A stretch of 64,000 nucleotides of DNA from Chlorohelix sp037138995 (GCF_037138995.1 NZ_JBAXHI010000018.1:16127-80126); one strand, 5' to 3'; counted from the first letter of the stretch, positions 41,867 to 52,026 are shown. The notes: generated by a model not told the origin, from the sequence alone. Numbers and translations: made by a program.

Positions 41867-44674
41867 CTAAATCTCTGCTGAAGAATCAGCCTCTCCCCCC
41901 AATTTTCCCTTATCCTGCAACTCTTTTCCTGCAATCCAGAAGAAAGGTACGGCAGTTGCTACCAATGAGCCTTTTTCATGCATCATCTGGTATTCGGCGG
42001 AAACTGGAACGCCCGACCCAGTGCCGCTGACCTGCGGACCGGTCATAATCCACTGGAATCCTTGCAATACCAAAAACTCCATAATACGTTGGTTATTTGC
42101 CACGCTGGCTTTATCAAAAGCTTCGTCCAGTGCCAACAAACGAGGGCAACCGGGGGAAGCCGCGCTGTCGTAAAGGGCTGCCAAGCGAAAAGCAAATGCG
42201 CTCTGGCTGGCAGCCCTGCGCTCTTGGTCTTCCGACAATTTTTGCAAAGCCTCTTCCAGATTCTGGCTGAGATTAAGCGTCCGCTCATCGGCTCTATTGC
42301 GGGTATCCATCCGGGCTTCGGGCAATTCTAGGCGACGCTGCCGGAGACGCGCCAACCGCTCTATCAGTTCCTGCACATCGGCGGTTTGAGCAGCCAGTTC
42401 CAGTTCATTTAGTTCGGCGGTGGCTCGAATGCTGCGCGATAAGCTCTCGGCGTGAAGTTGCGCTGCCAGTTGTTCACTTTGTAAGATAGCAGAGGCGGCA
42501 ACTTGTTGTTCGGGAAGCAACACCAGCGCGTCCAACAGCCCCGCTTCTTGTAACATGCGCTCGATTTGCCCTGTTCTTGCGCCTTCCATTTCCGATTTGG
42601 AATCCACCAGCGCATATAAAGGCAGAGCAGTAATTCCGGCAGCCTGAAGACGAGCGCGTGCTTGTTGGCGAGCGACAGTGCGTATCGGCAATTTGTCAGG
42701 TTCAGCCAATCGTAGCCTGTACAGTTCTTCCAATTCGCTTTTATGCCGTTGCTGCGCCCCACGTTGCTCTAGTAACTTCGCCTGTTGCTGCCGTAAGTGC
42801 GCCCCGCTATTTTCCAACTCACGGGCAAACTGACGCGCCAGTTCCCGGTAATCCGCCAAATTATCGCGTAGGGATGCTGAAACCAATTGGGCGAAACGGT
42901 ATTCAGGCAATTCGGAAACCCATTTCCCGGTTTTATATAATTGGCGTAGGTGTGTCGCCAATTCCTCACGCGCCAGAGTCACCGCCTCCTGAGCAGATTC
43001 GCGGCGTTGCCGAGCCAAGTCGTATTCGCCCAACTTTTCTTCTTCGCGTTCACGGGCGATGCGCTCATCAGAGGCACGCGCCTCACGCTGTCGGTGCAGT
43101 TCTTCCAATTGCAACAAGCGTTCCACTCGTTCGGTGGTAGTCAATCCGGCTAAACCTTCCAGCCCATTGAGCAAGCGCGGAGGTTGTTCTGCTTCCAGCG
43201 ATAGGGCGGTTAGTTGGGTCATAGCTTCTTCCAATTGTGCCGTTGCCAGAAGCCACTCTGCTTTTTCCGCCGCTTCTTGCCGCAGTTTACCCAGCGATGC
43301 CAAACTTTCCACCTGCAATTTGCGCCAGTTTCCTGCCACACGTTCCTGCCGAACTTGCGCCGCCCTCACCGATTGACGCGCTCCTTCTAGTTGTTCAGTC
43401 TGTTGCGCCAAACGATTAGCGGCTTGCTGTGCCGTTTCTCGCGCTGCCGCCAACCGTTCCGCTACTTGCAAACCCTCGCTGGATTCGAGGGCGCTGATTT
43501 GACCTAGTACCTGCCCTTCTTCGGCTGTTAGCGCGTCATAGCGGGCTTGCGCCGTTTCACGTTCAGCCTGAGCGGAAGCCAGTTCCCGGCGCAAACTGGT
43601 GACACGCCCTTGCGCCGCAATTTCAATATTACGCGCTCTGGCAAAAGCGAGGGCTGCCCTTTGCGCGGCTGCTAACGCCAGTTTTTGCGCGGCTTTATCC
43701 AAATGCCCCGCCGCTTCTGCCGCCTCCTGCAAGTTTAGCAAAGTGATGGGACCTAGTGCTGTACCGCTTGCCCTTAGCGCTGCGGCATATTCCCGGCGCA
43801 AGTCCAATTGCCACCCGAAAGTTTCTGCTAGTTCGTGACGTAGCGACTCCACTTGTGCCAACAGCGCGGCAAAAGCAGCCGAATCATCATATTTATACAA
43901 AGCGGGACCCAGTAGCAAGGTGCGCCATGCTCGTTGCAATGGGGCAAGCTTCTGAGCATCAGCCAGCAAGGCTGGTTTCAGGGTAAGCGGGTCGCCGTCC
44001 AACATTTCCCACACCAGTTGCACCCGACTCGGTTCCAACGACAGCAATAGAGAGCGTGTTACATCAGTAAATTCCCACAGCGCATCCGAGTCGCCCGTCT
44101 GATTCACCCAATCCTCCGCGCCGCCATCCCACAATTGCAAGCCCCCCAATTCCTGCAAAGCCCGAAGCACTCGCGAAAGGCTGTATCTGTCGGCGAGTCG
44201 CTTGAAATCGAGCGGGGCGGCGTGGGGCGCTAACTCTCCGGTGCGGGATTGTTCCTCGATACGTTCAGCCAGTTGCGACATCAGGAATTGTTGCTCATTG
44301 CCGCGTCCTGCTACTTGGCGCGTTTCAGCATACCATAGCGTCCAGCAAAAACAGGCGAAATCGCGGGAGTCATCCAATATTTTAAACTGGTAGCCGGGGG
44401 TGAGAGCGGCAGGCACTCGCACCAACCGAATTACTGTGGAACTGCGTCGGATACGCCAACCGGTGTGTTGGTCATGCCAGTTTTGCAGAGCGGCGTACTG
44501 ATTGTTGACCAACCGGAACAAATCAGGCTGCTGCCCTCTGGTAATAACTTCATGCTCCATCAAAGTTACATGCGCCAGGGTAAGGGCTTCAGATTGGGCA
44601 TTCTGACGCAAGCGGGAAGCGCGGGTTTTAGCTGCTGTCTCTTTGCGATTAGCTGTCCCGTTCTCAAGGCTCAT
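41867..44674 (-). CDS. JetB-JetC fusion of a Wadjet (type III-like) locus; ATPase N-half missing
   Basis: 935 residues. Residues about 30-305 match the DUF2398 (JetB) family: DLFRLVNNQYAALQNWHDQH, TGWRIRRSSTVIRLVRVPAA and LSRVLRALQELGGLQLW. The rest is a long Ala/Glu/Arg coiled coil ending in an SMC/SbcC-type C-terminal head: LLALDEAF (Walker B, about Asp850-Glu851). I find no GxxGxGKS/T Walker A anywhere, and the site where the ABC signature is expected reads KLSEDQERRAA instead of LSGGE. JetC of this type is normally a separate, much longer protein with its own N-terminal Walker A head, so this looks like an in-frame fusion with internal deletion. No JetD nuclease gene follows. It may be an inactivated or repurposed defence system. 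Confidence 0.75.
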   Translation of the reverse strand: MSLENGTANRKETAAKTRASRLRQNAQSEALTLAHVTLMEHEVITRGQQPDLFRLVNNQYAALQNWHDQHTGWRIRRSSTVIRLVRVPAALTPGYQFKILDDSRDFACFCWTLWYAETRQVAGRGNEQQFLMSQLAERIEEQSRTGELAPHAAPLDFKRLADRYSLSRVLRALQELGGLQLWDGGAEDWVNQTGDSDALWEFTDVTRSLLLSLEPSRVQLVWEMLDGDPLTLKPALLADAQKLAPLQRAWRTLLLGPALYKYDDSAAFAALLAQVESLRHELAETFGWQLDLRREYAAALRASGTALGPITLLNLQEAAEAAGHLDKAAQKLALAAAQRAALAFARARNIEIAAQGRVTSLRRELASAQAERETAQARYDALTAEEGQVLGQISALESSEGLQVAERLAAARETAQQAANRLAQQTEQLEGARQSVRAAQVRQERVAGNWRKLQVESLASLGKLRQEAAEKAEWLLATAQLEEAMTQLTALSLEAEQPPRLLNGLEGLAGLTTTERVERLLQLEELHRQREARASDERIAREREEEKLGEYDLARQRRESAQEAVTLAREELATHLRQLYKTGKWVSELPEYRFAQLVSASLRDNLADYRELARQFARELENSGAHLRQQQAKLLEQRGAQQRHKSELEELYRLRLAEPDKLPIRTVARQQARARLQAAGITALPLYALVDSKSEMEGARTGQIERMLQEAGLLDALVLLPEQQVAASAILQSEQLAAQLHAESLSRSIRATAELNELELAAQTADVQELIERLARLRQRRLELPEARMDTRNRADERTLNLSQNLEEALQKLSEDQERRAASQSAFAFRLAALYDSAASPGCPRLLALDEAFDKASVANNQRIMEFLVLQGFQWIMTGPQVSGTGSGVPVSAEYQMMHEKGSLVATAVPFFWIAGKELQDKGKLGGEADSSAEI

Positions 44675-44677
44675 CGG

Positions 44678-46243
44678 CTATTCCTCTTTCCGCACCAGCC
44701 GATAACGCGGCATCAGCAATCCGCCATCGGGGGCGCGTAACAGACCATAGCGAGTCTCACGCGGATTGAGCAACGCTATCAGTGAGCCATCGGGGGCGCG
44801 ATACTGGAAACGGCTATCCCGCAAACAGCCCCGCACTACCGCCAGCAATGCCGCTCGTTCTGTCGGACTATTCAGCCACACTTCCCCGATTTCCAACGCG
44901 CCCTCCTGAAACAGGATTTTAAATTGCGCCAATTCCTCTGCCCGCTCTCGCAACCGCCGCTGGATTAACGCCAATTGAGCTTCGCGGTTGTCGCTTATAG
45001 CCAGTTCCACCGTTTTGTCTAGTCGCGCCCGCCCGATAGCGCGTAAAGTAGGGGTAACGCTTGGCTGTTCTTCCCATGCAGAGTGCATACCACTGCTTCC
45101 GGTTGGTCCCGCCAGACTCTCGCTGATATGCGCCGGAAGCCCGTGGGCGAATGCTACCAGCTCCAACTGACGCGCCTCTTCCGGGTTGGTTGCGCCTAAC
45201 ATCAGACGCGCCAATCTGTCCAAATCTGTAGCATAGTTCGCGTTAGGGCGAGAAGCCGCCGCCAATTGCTCGGCACGTCGCACCACCTTTTCTACTTCAG
45301 CAGCAGCACGCCGGAAAGAATCGGCGTTTGAGCCAATAGCAAACCACCCAGCCAGCGCAGCCACCTGATTTCCTGCTTCTCGCGCTAGTTGCTCTGGGGT
45401 ATGGCGGTGTTCTAGTTCAAGGGTGGGCGGTTCGAGATTGGCAGCAATCACTTCAATCAAAGTGGTGGCACGTCCGCTGTTATACCATTCACTTAGTCGT
45501 TCTCGAAAAGAAACGCTGTAGTAAGCCAATGCCTGCCCGAAATTGGTTACATATTCTACCACCGCCCGCTTATAGCTTTGGTAGGCTTCGAGGCTGGCGC
45601 GGGGGCGACGCGCTACGACCGTTAGGTTCGATAGGTATTGGGCTGCTTCCATAGCCATAGCGCTGAATAACTCAAAGGCGCGTCGCCATTCTTCCGCCAG
45701 TTCTGCTGGGCGGGTATTACCCTCTTTCAACCAGCCGTCCAGTCGCTCCACGATTTCCCACAGCCGGGTCAGGTCGCCTTGTCGTAGAGAACCTAGCGTA
45801 CTGGTGGAACGGCGTTGTTGCTCCAGAAAAGTCTCCAGAGCAATCGCCAGAGGCGTAGCCTGATATAACAAGGCGGGAGAGCGGAAACTTTGAATTGAGG
45901 TGTGGCGGCTGGCATCATACGTGGTAATCAGATTACCCCATTCTTCCAGCATTTTTAGGTCGTTCTGGCACTTCTCCATTGAGTAGGTGGGGTCGTACTC
46001 CTGCCGTACTGCTTCCCATACTTCCAGTGTGGTTAACTGGTACTTATATAAATCTCGATGTCGCGCTAGGAAAACGCGCATAATGGTGCGATACCATCCG
46101 ACTCGCTCCGCTATTACCAGATAGTTGAAAATGGGGATTTTGTCAGTAAGCCCGAAACTATTGGAGCTTGTAACGGATGGGCGTTCAGCCACTCCAATTT
46201 CGTCCTTTAAAGGAACTTCTTGGTTTTCCTGTAATTGCTCCAT
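44678..46243 (-). CDS. JetA-like DUF2397 protein (kleisin-type Wadjet subunit)
   Basis: 521 residues. The N-terminal block PIFNYLVIAERVGWYRTIMR, then LYKYQLTTLEVWEAVRQEY and KMLEEWGNLITTYDAS matches DUF2397, the JetA subunit of type III Wadjet. In Wadjet, JetA acts as a kleisin-like linker in a loop-extruding complex that cleaves plasmids. It ends 3 nt before the JetB-JetC fusion. Its length is normal and the frame is intact, unlike its partner. The ribosome site is weak. Confidence 0.8.
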   Translation of the reverse strand: MEQLQENQEVPLKDEIGVAERPSVTSSNSFGLTDKIPIFNYLVIAERVGWYRTIMRVFLARHRDLYKYQLTTLEVWEAVRQEYDPTYSMEKCQNDLKMLEEWGNLITTYDASRHTSIQSFRSPALLYQATPLAIALETFLEQQRRSTSTLGSLRQGDLTRLWEIVERLDGWLKEGNTRPAELAEEWRRAFELFSAMAMEAAQYLSNLTVVARRPRASLEAYQSYKRAVVEYVTNFGQALAYYSVSFRERLSEWYNSGRATTLIEVIAANLEPPTLELEHRHTPEQLAREAGNQVAALAGWFAIGSNADSFRRAAAEVEKVVRRAEQLAAASRPNANYATDLDRLARLMLGATNPEEARQLELVAFAHGLPAHISESLAGPTGSSGMHSAWEEQPSVTPTLRAIGRARLDKTVELAISDNREAQLALIQRRLRERAEELAQFKILFQEGALEIGEVWLNSPTERAALLAVVRGCLRDSRFQYRAPDGSLIALLNPRETRYGLLRAPDGGLLMPRYRLVRKEE

Positions 46244-46488
46244 TGGTTTTTCAGCGTTCTTAAGAGGGTTTTCTTCAAATAATTAGCCTCATTTTAGCAG
46301 TTTAGCAAATACAAGGCAAACATTTGTTTAGCCAATCAATCAATGACGAGAACTAGACTGTACGGTTCTCTCTAGAGTTTCACCTCCGCAATCAGCTTGC
46401 CTCAAACTTACCTCATTTTGACTCTCTGGGTTTGGTGTATAATTGTGCCATAGTGATTACCGAGAGAAAGATAAATCTAAGGAGCAAT

Positions 46489-47937
46489 ATGACACGACGA
46501 ACAAAAATCGTGGGAACCATTGGACCTGCCTCATGGGACGAATCGGTGCTGCGCCGCCTTATTGAAGAGGGTTTGGATGTGGTAAGGCTGAATTTTTCAC
46601 ATGCTGAACATGCCAAGGCGGCGGAAACTATCGCGCTGGTACGTCGCTTATCAAACGAAACCGGGCGCAATGTGGCTATTTTGCAGGATTTGCAAGGACC
46701 TCGCATCCGTACCGGCAAAGTGGTAGAGAAAATCCAACTGGAGCAAGGAAAGGAAATAGTTCTTACTACTCGCCCTGATTATGTGGCAACCTCTCCCGAT
46801 TTAATCGGGGTTGATTACGCGGGGATACCGTTGGATGTGAAACCGGGCGATTCGCTTTTGATTGAAGATGGGCTTTTCCATCTACAGGTCATCCACACAA
46901 CTTCGGATGAGGTGCATTGTGTGGTGATTGAGGGTGGTTTGCTGGGTAGCCACAAGGGTATCAATGTGCCGGGCGTTACGCTGGGTGTACCGACGATAAC
47001 TGACAAAGATAAGAATGACCTGCGTTTCGGGATTGAGCAGGGCGTGGATTATGTGGCGCTGAGCTTTGTGCGTCAGCCCGAAGATGTTATCCAGTTACGC
47101 CACTTGATGCAGGAATACGCCGGGACGGATGACTCGTTACAATTGCCGCTGATTATCGCAAAAATCGAAAAGCATGAGGCAATTGCTAACTTCGATGCGA
47201 TTTTGGAAGCGTCAGACGGTATTATGGTAGCGCGTGGTGATTTAGGGGTGGAATTGCCAACCGAGCAGATACCGGTGCTGCAAAAGCAAATTATTCGCAA
47301 GTGCAACAATGTGGGCAAAACCGTAATTACTGCCACCCAGATGCTTGACTCAATGACCCGTAATCCGCGTCCTACTCGTGCTGAAGCTTCGGATGTGGCT
47401 AACGCAATTATTGACGGTTCTGATGCTACCATGCTTTCCGGTGAAACTGCCAACGGGCTTTACCCAATCGAAGCGGTGCGGGTGATGAGCCGTATCGCTG
47501 AAACTATCGAGCGTGATTGGTTGTTTAGCCCGTTCCATGTTCATACCCATTACGGCTATGCCACCAGTGTTACCGATGCTATCAGCCAATCGGTAGTGGA
47601 TATTTCGCGCGAGTTGGGTGTTAGCCTGATATTGGCAACTACTGCAAGCGGTTCTACTGCCCGTATGATTGCACGTTGCCGTCCCCCTGTGCCTTTGTTG
47701 GTAGCTACCGCCGAAGAGCGCACCTACCGTCGCTTGGCGTTGGTGTGGGGTTCGGAAGCTATCAGGACTGAGCATTATTCCATCACCTCCGAAGTGGTCA
47801 ATCGCTTGCAGAAAACGTTGGTGGAACGCGCATTGGTCAAACCCGGTGACAAGATAGTGGTAACTGGCGGTATTCCGGTGGGTGTGACGGGACAGACTAA
47901 TCTGTTGAGGGTGGTAACAATAGCGCAAGACATTTGA
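46489..47937 (+). CDS. pyk: Pyruvate kinase
   Basis: Converts phosphoenolpyruvate and ADP to pyruvate and ATP. I start at ATG 46489, seven bases after AAGGAGC, giving 482 residues: TRRTKIVGTIGPAS at the N-terminus, LNFSHAEH, LQDLQGPRIRTG, PLIIAKIEKHEAIANFD, and MVARGDLGVELP, plus a C-terminal allosteric domain. A TATAAT at 46438 is a possible -10 box, with a -35 at poor spacing. Confidence 0.97.
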   Translation: MTRRTKIVGTIGPASWDESVLRRLIEEGLDVVRLNFSHAEHAKAAETIALVRRLSNETGRNVAILQDLQGPRIRTGKVVEKIQLEQGKEIVLTTRPDYVATSPDLIGVDYAGIPLDVKPGDSLLIEDGLFHLQVIHTTSDEVHCVVIEGGLLGSHKGINVPGVTLGVPTITDKDKNDLRFGIEQGVDYVALSFVRQPEDVIQLRHLMQEYAGTDDSLQLPLIIAKIEKHEAIANFDAILEASDGIMVARGDLGVELPTEQIPVLQKQIIRKCNNVGKTVITATQMLDSMTRNPRPTRAEASDVANAIIDGSDATMLSGETANGLYPIEAVRVMSRIAETIERDWLFSPFHVHTHYGYATSVTDAISQSVVDISRELGVSLILATTASGSTARMIARCRPPVPLLVATAEERTYRRLALVWGSEAIRTEHYSITSEVVNRLQKTLVERALVKPGDKIVVTGGIPVGVTGQTNLLRVVTIAQDI

Positions 47938-47960
47938 TTATATGCCGGAAAGGGAAATAA

Positions 47961-48509
47961 ATGAGCCGAATAAAATTAGTCCAAAAAAGTGAAACAAGCG
48001 GTGAACTCACCGGCACTTATGAGGTAATTGAAAAAGCGCGTGGCGGTTCTGTCCCTAATATGTTTATGGCGCTTGGCTATAGCAATGGTATGCTCGCTTC
48101 GGCTTTTGATGTTGCCGCTTTTATAGGTGCGACTAGCAAAGTGCCGGCAAAGGATAAGCAAATCGCCTATCTCGCCGCCAGCCGCGTTAACGGGTGCGAA
48201 TATTGCGTGGTGCGTCACACTGCCGCTGCTATGAAAGCGGGTTTAACATCTGCACAAGCGGCAGCTTTTGTGCGAGAGGGGGATATTTCTGGAGATTTGG
48301 CTTTCGATGAGCGTGAACAACTAATCGTTGAAATGAGTGAAGAATTGACCCGCACGCCTACGCTTTCCGCCGCTACCTTTGAAAAGTTGCGGGGCTATTT
48401 CGGCGATGAGGAGATTGTAGAATTGGTCTTTTCGGTGGCAGCCTCTAATATGTTTAACCGCATCGCCAGCGCGTTGGATATTGAATTAGAGCAAGGTTTC
48501 AAGAAGTAA
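47961..48509 (+). CDS. Carboxymuconolactone decarboxylase / AhpD-like protein
   Basis: 182 residues with the AhpD/CMD core: RVNGCEYCVVRHTAAAMKAG, which contains the CxxC and the histidine of the peroxidase-type active site. It is probably an alkylhydroperoxidase-like thiol oxidoreductase. It lies 23 bp after pyk with a GAAAGGGAA site and may be cotranscribed with it. Confidence 0.88.
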   Translation: MSRIKLVQKSETSGELTGTYEVIEKARGGSVPNMFMALGYSNGMLASAFDVAAFIGATSKVPAKDKQIAYLAASRVNGCEYCVVRHTAAAMKAGLTSAQAAAFVREGDISGDLAFDEREQLIVEMSEELTRTPTLSAATFEKLRGYFGDEEIVELVFSVAASNMFNRIASALDIELEQGFKK

Positions 48510-48533
48510 CGCGGGCTGCCAGACTTGGTTGTA

Positions 48534-48569
48534 AGAGAAGCCGGACTCATATCCAGCTTCTCTTTTTTT
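48534..48569 (+). terminator. Intrinsic terminator after the AhpD-like gene
   Basis: AGAGAAGC (48534-48541) pairs with GCTTCTCT (48556-48563), followed by a run of seven T residues. Confidence 0.85.
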
Positions 48570-48757
48570 GTGCCTTTGCAAATAATAAATATTATTGTTT
48601 GGAGAGTCCTGCGAAATTTTCATCGCTCAACTCTATTATAAATGGGCTTTTACTTCTAAAAATTAAACAGCCTAATAAGCTAGGAGAACACTCTCGTTAG
48701 GTTATTATAAAAGGCTAGGAAGGGGTATTGAGGTGATTGTTTTGGAAAGGTAAAAGA

Positions 48758-51400
48758 CTACTGAATCCAGCCTCGCGCCTTGAGAACTTGCATACCCAAC
48801 AAGCCCACCTGTATTTCAAAGGGTGTGCCTTTAGCTTCGGGGTGGTATTCTAGCCTACCTCGTTCAAAATACTGGACATTGTAAGTTTTACCGTCAACCG
48901 GGTTGATTTCGGTAAATTCCTCGCTGATGGGGTAGCCAAACTGAGTTAGCCCGCCGTATTTTTCCCAGAAAACCTTGAAGCCAGTGGACAGGCTATGCCC
49001 GGTTTCTTTAAAGTAGATGCGATCGGCTGAATTGGGGAAAGCTGCACTAGTTTTGAAGGGCGCGTCTGATTCGCGTCTGCCCGCCGAAACTAACCTGCCC
49101 AGTAAGCCTAACTGTACTTCGGCGCTGGTGCCGCTGTATTCGGGGTGATACTCAAGACGTGCGCGTTCAAAATATTGTACTGTGAGACCACCTTCCTGAA
49201 ATTCTTCACTGATAGGCATGCCTAGCAAGGTTGAGCCGTTGCGTTGCTCCCAGAAACGCTTGAAGGCGTTGGAGAGGTTATGTCCTGTTTCTTTGAAATA
49301 GAGGCTGTTCGAGCCTCCTAGCGATTCGGTACGTGCAAAAGTAGCGGGTGGCACCGGCAGACTGATGGTATATACTGTTCCGGCGCTGGCGTTGAAGGAG
49401 AGCAAACCGGCAGCGGTGCGATCTACTGAAGGGGCTTGCCCATCTTCTACTTGCAAGACCGGGGCGAGTTTTGGATTCCAGCTAGGGAAGAAGGCGCGTA
49501 AATCTAGCGTAACACGGGCAGGGGAACTGGCAATTACATGTACTTGCCCCAATCCGTTGCTGGGCCACCAAATCGCCCAAGGTGCGCGTTCTTTCTGGTC
49601 AAGTTGCACTCGGCTATTTTTAAAGCTGGCACTATTTCCAAAGAAGCTATTACCGGAAGTCCAGAAGTAATTAATATTGCCGCCGCTGCTATCTTCGAGA
49701 GTGTTAAAATCCCCACTGGGCGCACGGTTCGCATCGGTCATACGCAAAATGGCGCGTGCGGCAAAGAAGGTCGGTTTGGGATTATTACTATCGTCGTACA
49801 GCCCGAAGTTATTTTCATAGACATTTGCGCCAATACTGAAATTCCGCAGCATCCATTTGTAGCCTCCGGCAAAGCCTTTGCCGTATAGATAAAGCCACAG
49901 TGCGGTTTCATGGGCGGCGGTGGTCAAACTGGAGGTCGAACGTCCAGAATAATCCGAGTTACTATAGCCAAATTCTTCTAGGCAGACCGGGCGACCCGGA
50001 AACGCTCGTTTGAGTGCATCCATAACCGCAAAGGTGGTTTTCAAGCCATCCGTACCGGAAGGGGCATAGCGGTGAATTGAGACAAAGCTCATACTGTCTC
50101 CGGCGGGAAGCCGCGCCCAGAAAGCGTTATTAAATCCAGTAGTTACTGGCTTGTTTTTATCGAATTGGCGAATGGGGTTGAGCAGCGAATCATACCAAGC
50201 TTGCAGCGTGCCGTTTGCGGCATCTATAAATACTTTCCATTTGCCTTGTGCTTCAGGTGAACTCATATAATCAAGTGTGGTTGCGCCATTCTTTAATGCC
50301 CAATCGGAAGCATCACTCAGATATTCTTCATATAAAACGGAAGCGTTAACCACATAGTAACCTAGCCGCGAATCGAGTACACTCCCAACGGTGTGCCAAC
50401 CCGCGCTGGTGCGGCGATAGGCATCGGCGGCAGCTTGGTTCATACGTTCGCCGTAAGTCTTGATTAGCAAGTCGGTCTGGAAGGGCGGTTGCACGCTGTC
50501 GGGATAAATTGCCCCGGCGATATGCACAAAATTCGGCTCATTTTTCAGGTCGTAGCCGAGCATATAAGGTTGGTTCACGTAGCGTTCGGCTACCAGCGCG
50601 TTTACTTTCGACAGTTTACGCAAGTCCATCTCGTCATAGTCGGCGAAGGTTAGCAAAATAAAGAGGTTATTAGAGCGTGCCAATTCAAGCACTTTATCCA
50701 GCTTGGAGAAATCACCCTTGAGAATATCGTCCCGCAATTGGGTTTGTACAAAGATACGCACGGTATTGTAGCCGCCCGCTGTTGCTGCCGCAAGGTCTTT
50801 CTGGATAAGCGCGGGGTCGAAGCGGTCATTATTCCACATCACCCATGCGCGGTCGGTAGCCCCTTCGTAGTTGACTCCTGCTAGAAAGAATCGCGCCCCG
50901 ATGCCATCTACCAGTTGCCCGTTTTTGACGCTAATCGGCGCAACTGGTTGGTTATAGACTGGCTTGTCAAAAATTACAGGGTAAGCGGTAGAATCGCTGG
51001 TATTGCTGCTACCCGGTACAGTAGGTATAGGGTTAATCGGTACTCCCGCCGCAATAGTGGGTGGCGCACCATAGGTCGGCAACGGGGGTAAGTAGTTTTG
51101 TTGCGAGTTTTGCGTGGGCTTGATAATCGGATTCTGGTTAGGATCAGCTTGTGCTTGTACAGGGTTCTGGGTGCGAGCTTGCGGAGTGACAGGCGCAATT
51201 TCATAGCGCACCGGTCCGTAGGTTGGCTCAGGCAAGTAAGCGGCTTCTACCGGATAAGGGCGTAGGGTTGGTGCAGAGGAGAAATTCCAGAGTACCAAAA
51301 TAACCACCAGCGCAACCAGTGAGAAAAACGCCAGCATATATTTATTTTTGGGTTTATTTTTTTGGGGACCCCGGCGAGGATTATTATATCCAGATTTCAT
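48758..51400 (-). CDS. Membrane-anchored GH5-like glycoside hydrolase with two C-terminal modules
   Basis: 880 residues. An uncleaved signal anchor (about residues 21-40) precedes a Pro/Gln-rich linker to residue about 150. The (beta/alpha)8 catalytic domain (about 160-560) carries the clan-A signatures GYDLKNEPNF (acid/base Glu288) and CLEEFGYSN (nucleophile Glu476). Two homologous modules of about 75 residues follow: SLYFKETGHNLSNAFKRFWE and RIYFKETGHSLSTGFKVFWE, each ending in YFERxRLEYHPE and a VQLGLLG-like strand. The modules probably bind carbohydrate or cell wall. The substrate (mannan or cellulose type) is not clear. Confidence 0.85.
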   Translation of the reverse strand: MKSGYNNPRRGPQKNKPKNKYMLAFFSLVALVVILVLWNFSSAPTLRPYPVEAAYLPEPTYGPVRYEIAPVTPQARTQNPVQAQADPNQNPIIKPTQNSQQNYLPPLPTYGAPPTIAAGVPINPIPTVPGSSNTSDSTAYPVIFDKPVYNQPVAPISVKNGQLVDGIGARFFLAGVNYEGATDRAWVMWNNDRFDPALIQKDLAAATAGGYNTVRIFVQTQLRDDILKGDFSKLDKVLELARSNNLFILLTFADYDEMDLRKLSKVNALVAERYVNQPYMLGYDLKNEPNFVHIAGAIYPDSVQPPFQTDLLIKTYGERMNQAAADAYRRTSAGWHTVGSVLDSRLGYYVVNASVLYEEYLSDASDWALKNGATTLDYMSSPEAQGKWKVFIDAANGTLQAWYDSLLNPIRQFDKNKPVTTGFNNAFWARLPAGDSMSFVSIHRYAPSGTDGLKTTFAVMDALKRAFPGRPVCLEEFGYSNSDYSGRSTSSLTTAAHETALWLYLYGKGFAGGYKWMLRNFSIGANVYENNFGLYDDSNNPKPTFFAARAILRMTDANRAPSGDFNTLEDSSGGNINYFWTSGNSFFGNSASFKNSRVQLDQKERAPWAIWWPSNGLGQVHVIASSPARVTLDLRAFFPSWNPKLAPVLQVEDGQAPSVDRTAAGLLSFNASAGTVYTISLPVPPATFARTESLGGSNSLYFKETGHNLSNAFKRFWEQRNGSTLLGMPISEEFQEGGLTVQYFERARLEYHPEYSGTSAEVQLGLLGRLVSAGRRESDAPFKTSAAFPNSADRIYFKETGHSLSTGFKVFWEKYGGLTQFGYPISEEFTEINPVDGKTYNVQYFERGRLEYHPEAKGTPFEIQVGLLGMQVLKARGWIQ

Positions 51401-51555
51401 CAGGGTTCGTACCTGTGAGCTTAATACGGGAAAATGTAACTCAACATAAGTAATAATTGCAATGTCAGTTTAACATAAAACTATTTCACAGGCAATACCT
51501 TTCGCTTTTATTTCGCGCCGCAGCCATCAAATTGGCGGCTTAGAACAGGAAGCAT

Positions 51556-51828
51556 TTAACGTCCAGTTATAATAATGCGGGTAAAGTTAAAGAATACCCA
51601 GAGTATTCCGGCTAAAGTGCCGCTCAAAATTGGCAACCCTAGTATCAATAGAGTAGTTCGTGTGCGTGAGGGTTTAGCCTTGATGAGTTGTATCACTCCG
51701 AATGTTAGCCACGCAGTACCTACAAAAGGTAGAATGAGGAGCATCAAAAAGATAGCAATAAAAACCACTATCAGGATAGTGAACAGAATAAAGGCAAAAA
51801 CCTTTACAATTGTATCGGGAATCATCAC
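51556..51828 (-). CDS. Small membrane protein of unknown function
   Basis: About 90 residues with two or three hydrophobic helices (VFAFILFTILIVVFIAIFL, then TLAGILWVFFNF). GTG 51828 and ATG 51825 are both usable, with AGGA 7-10 bases upstream. No family recognised. Confidence 0.5.
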   Translation of the reverse strand: MMIPDTIVKVFAFILFTILIVVFIAIFLMLLILPFVGTAWLTFGVIQLIKAKPSRTRTTLLILGLPILSGTLAGILWVFFNFTRIIITGR

Positions 51829-52026
51829 TTAACATTCCTATAATCTAAGCGGTTTTTCCATTGTAACCTGACTATACCACTCTTACAATTGTACATTGGC
51901 TCTTTCGCTAACCAAAAATTAATGTTTTGCAAAATAAAAAGAAAAAAGAAACGATTTGCCTTGCACGAACGTATATCATGATTGTGAGCATTGAAATGAA
52001 TTGTAATGAAATGGGAGAAATAAGAT

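Noticed and set aside
42043..44393. Many plus-strand ORFs opposite the Jet fusion
   Set aside because: They are antisense shadows of a high-GC coiled-coil gene, with no ribosome sites and repetitive composition.
41867..44674. Walker A motif in the Jet fusion
   Set aside because: I searched the full translation for GxxGxGKS/T and found none, so I did not call it an intact SMC-type ATPase.
49000..49350. Tandem DNA repeat in the glycoside hydrolase gene
   Set aside because: The two C-terminal modules are similar in protein but diverged in DNA; this is domain duplication, not a DNA repeat array.
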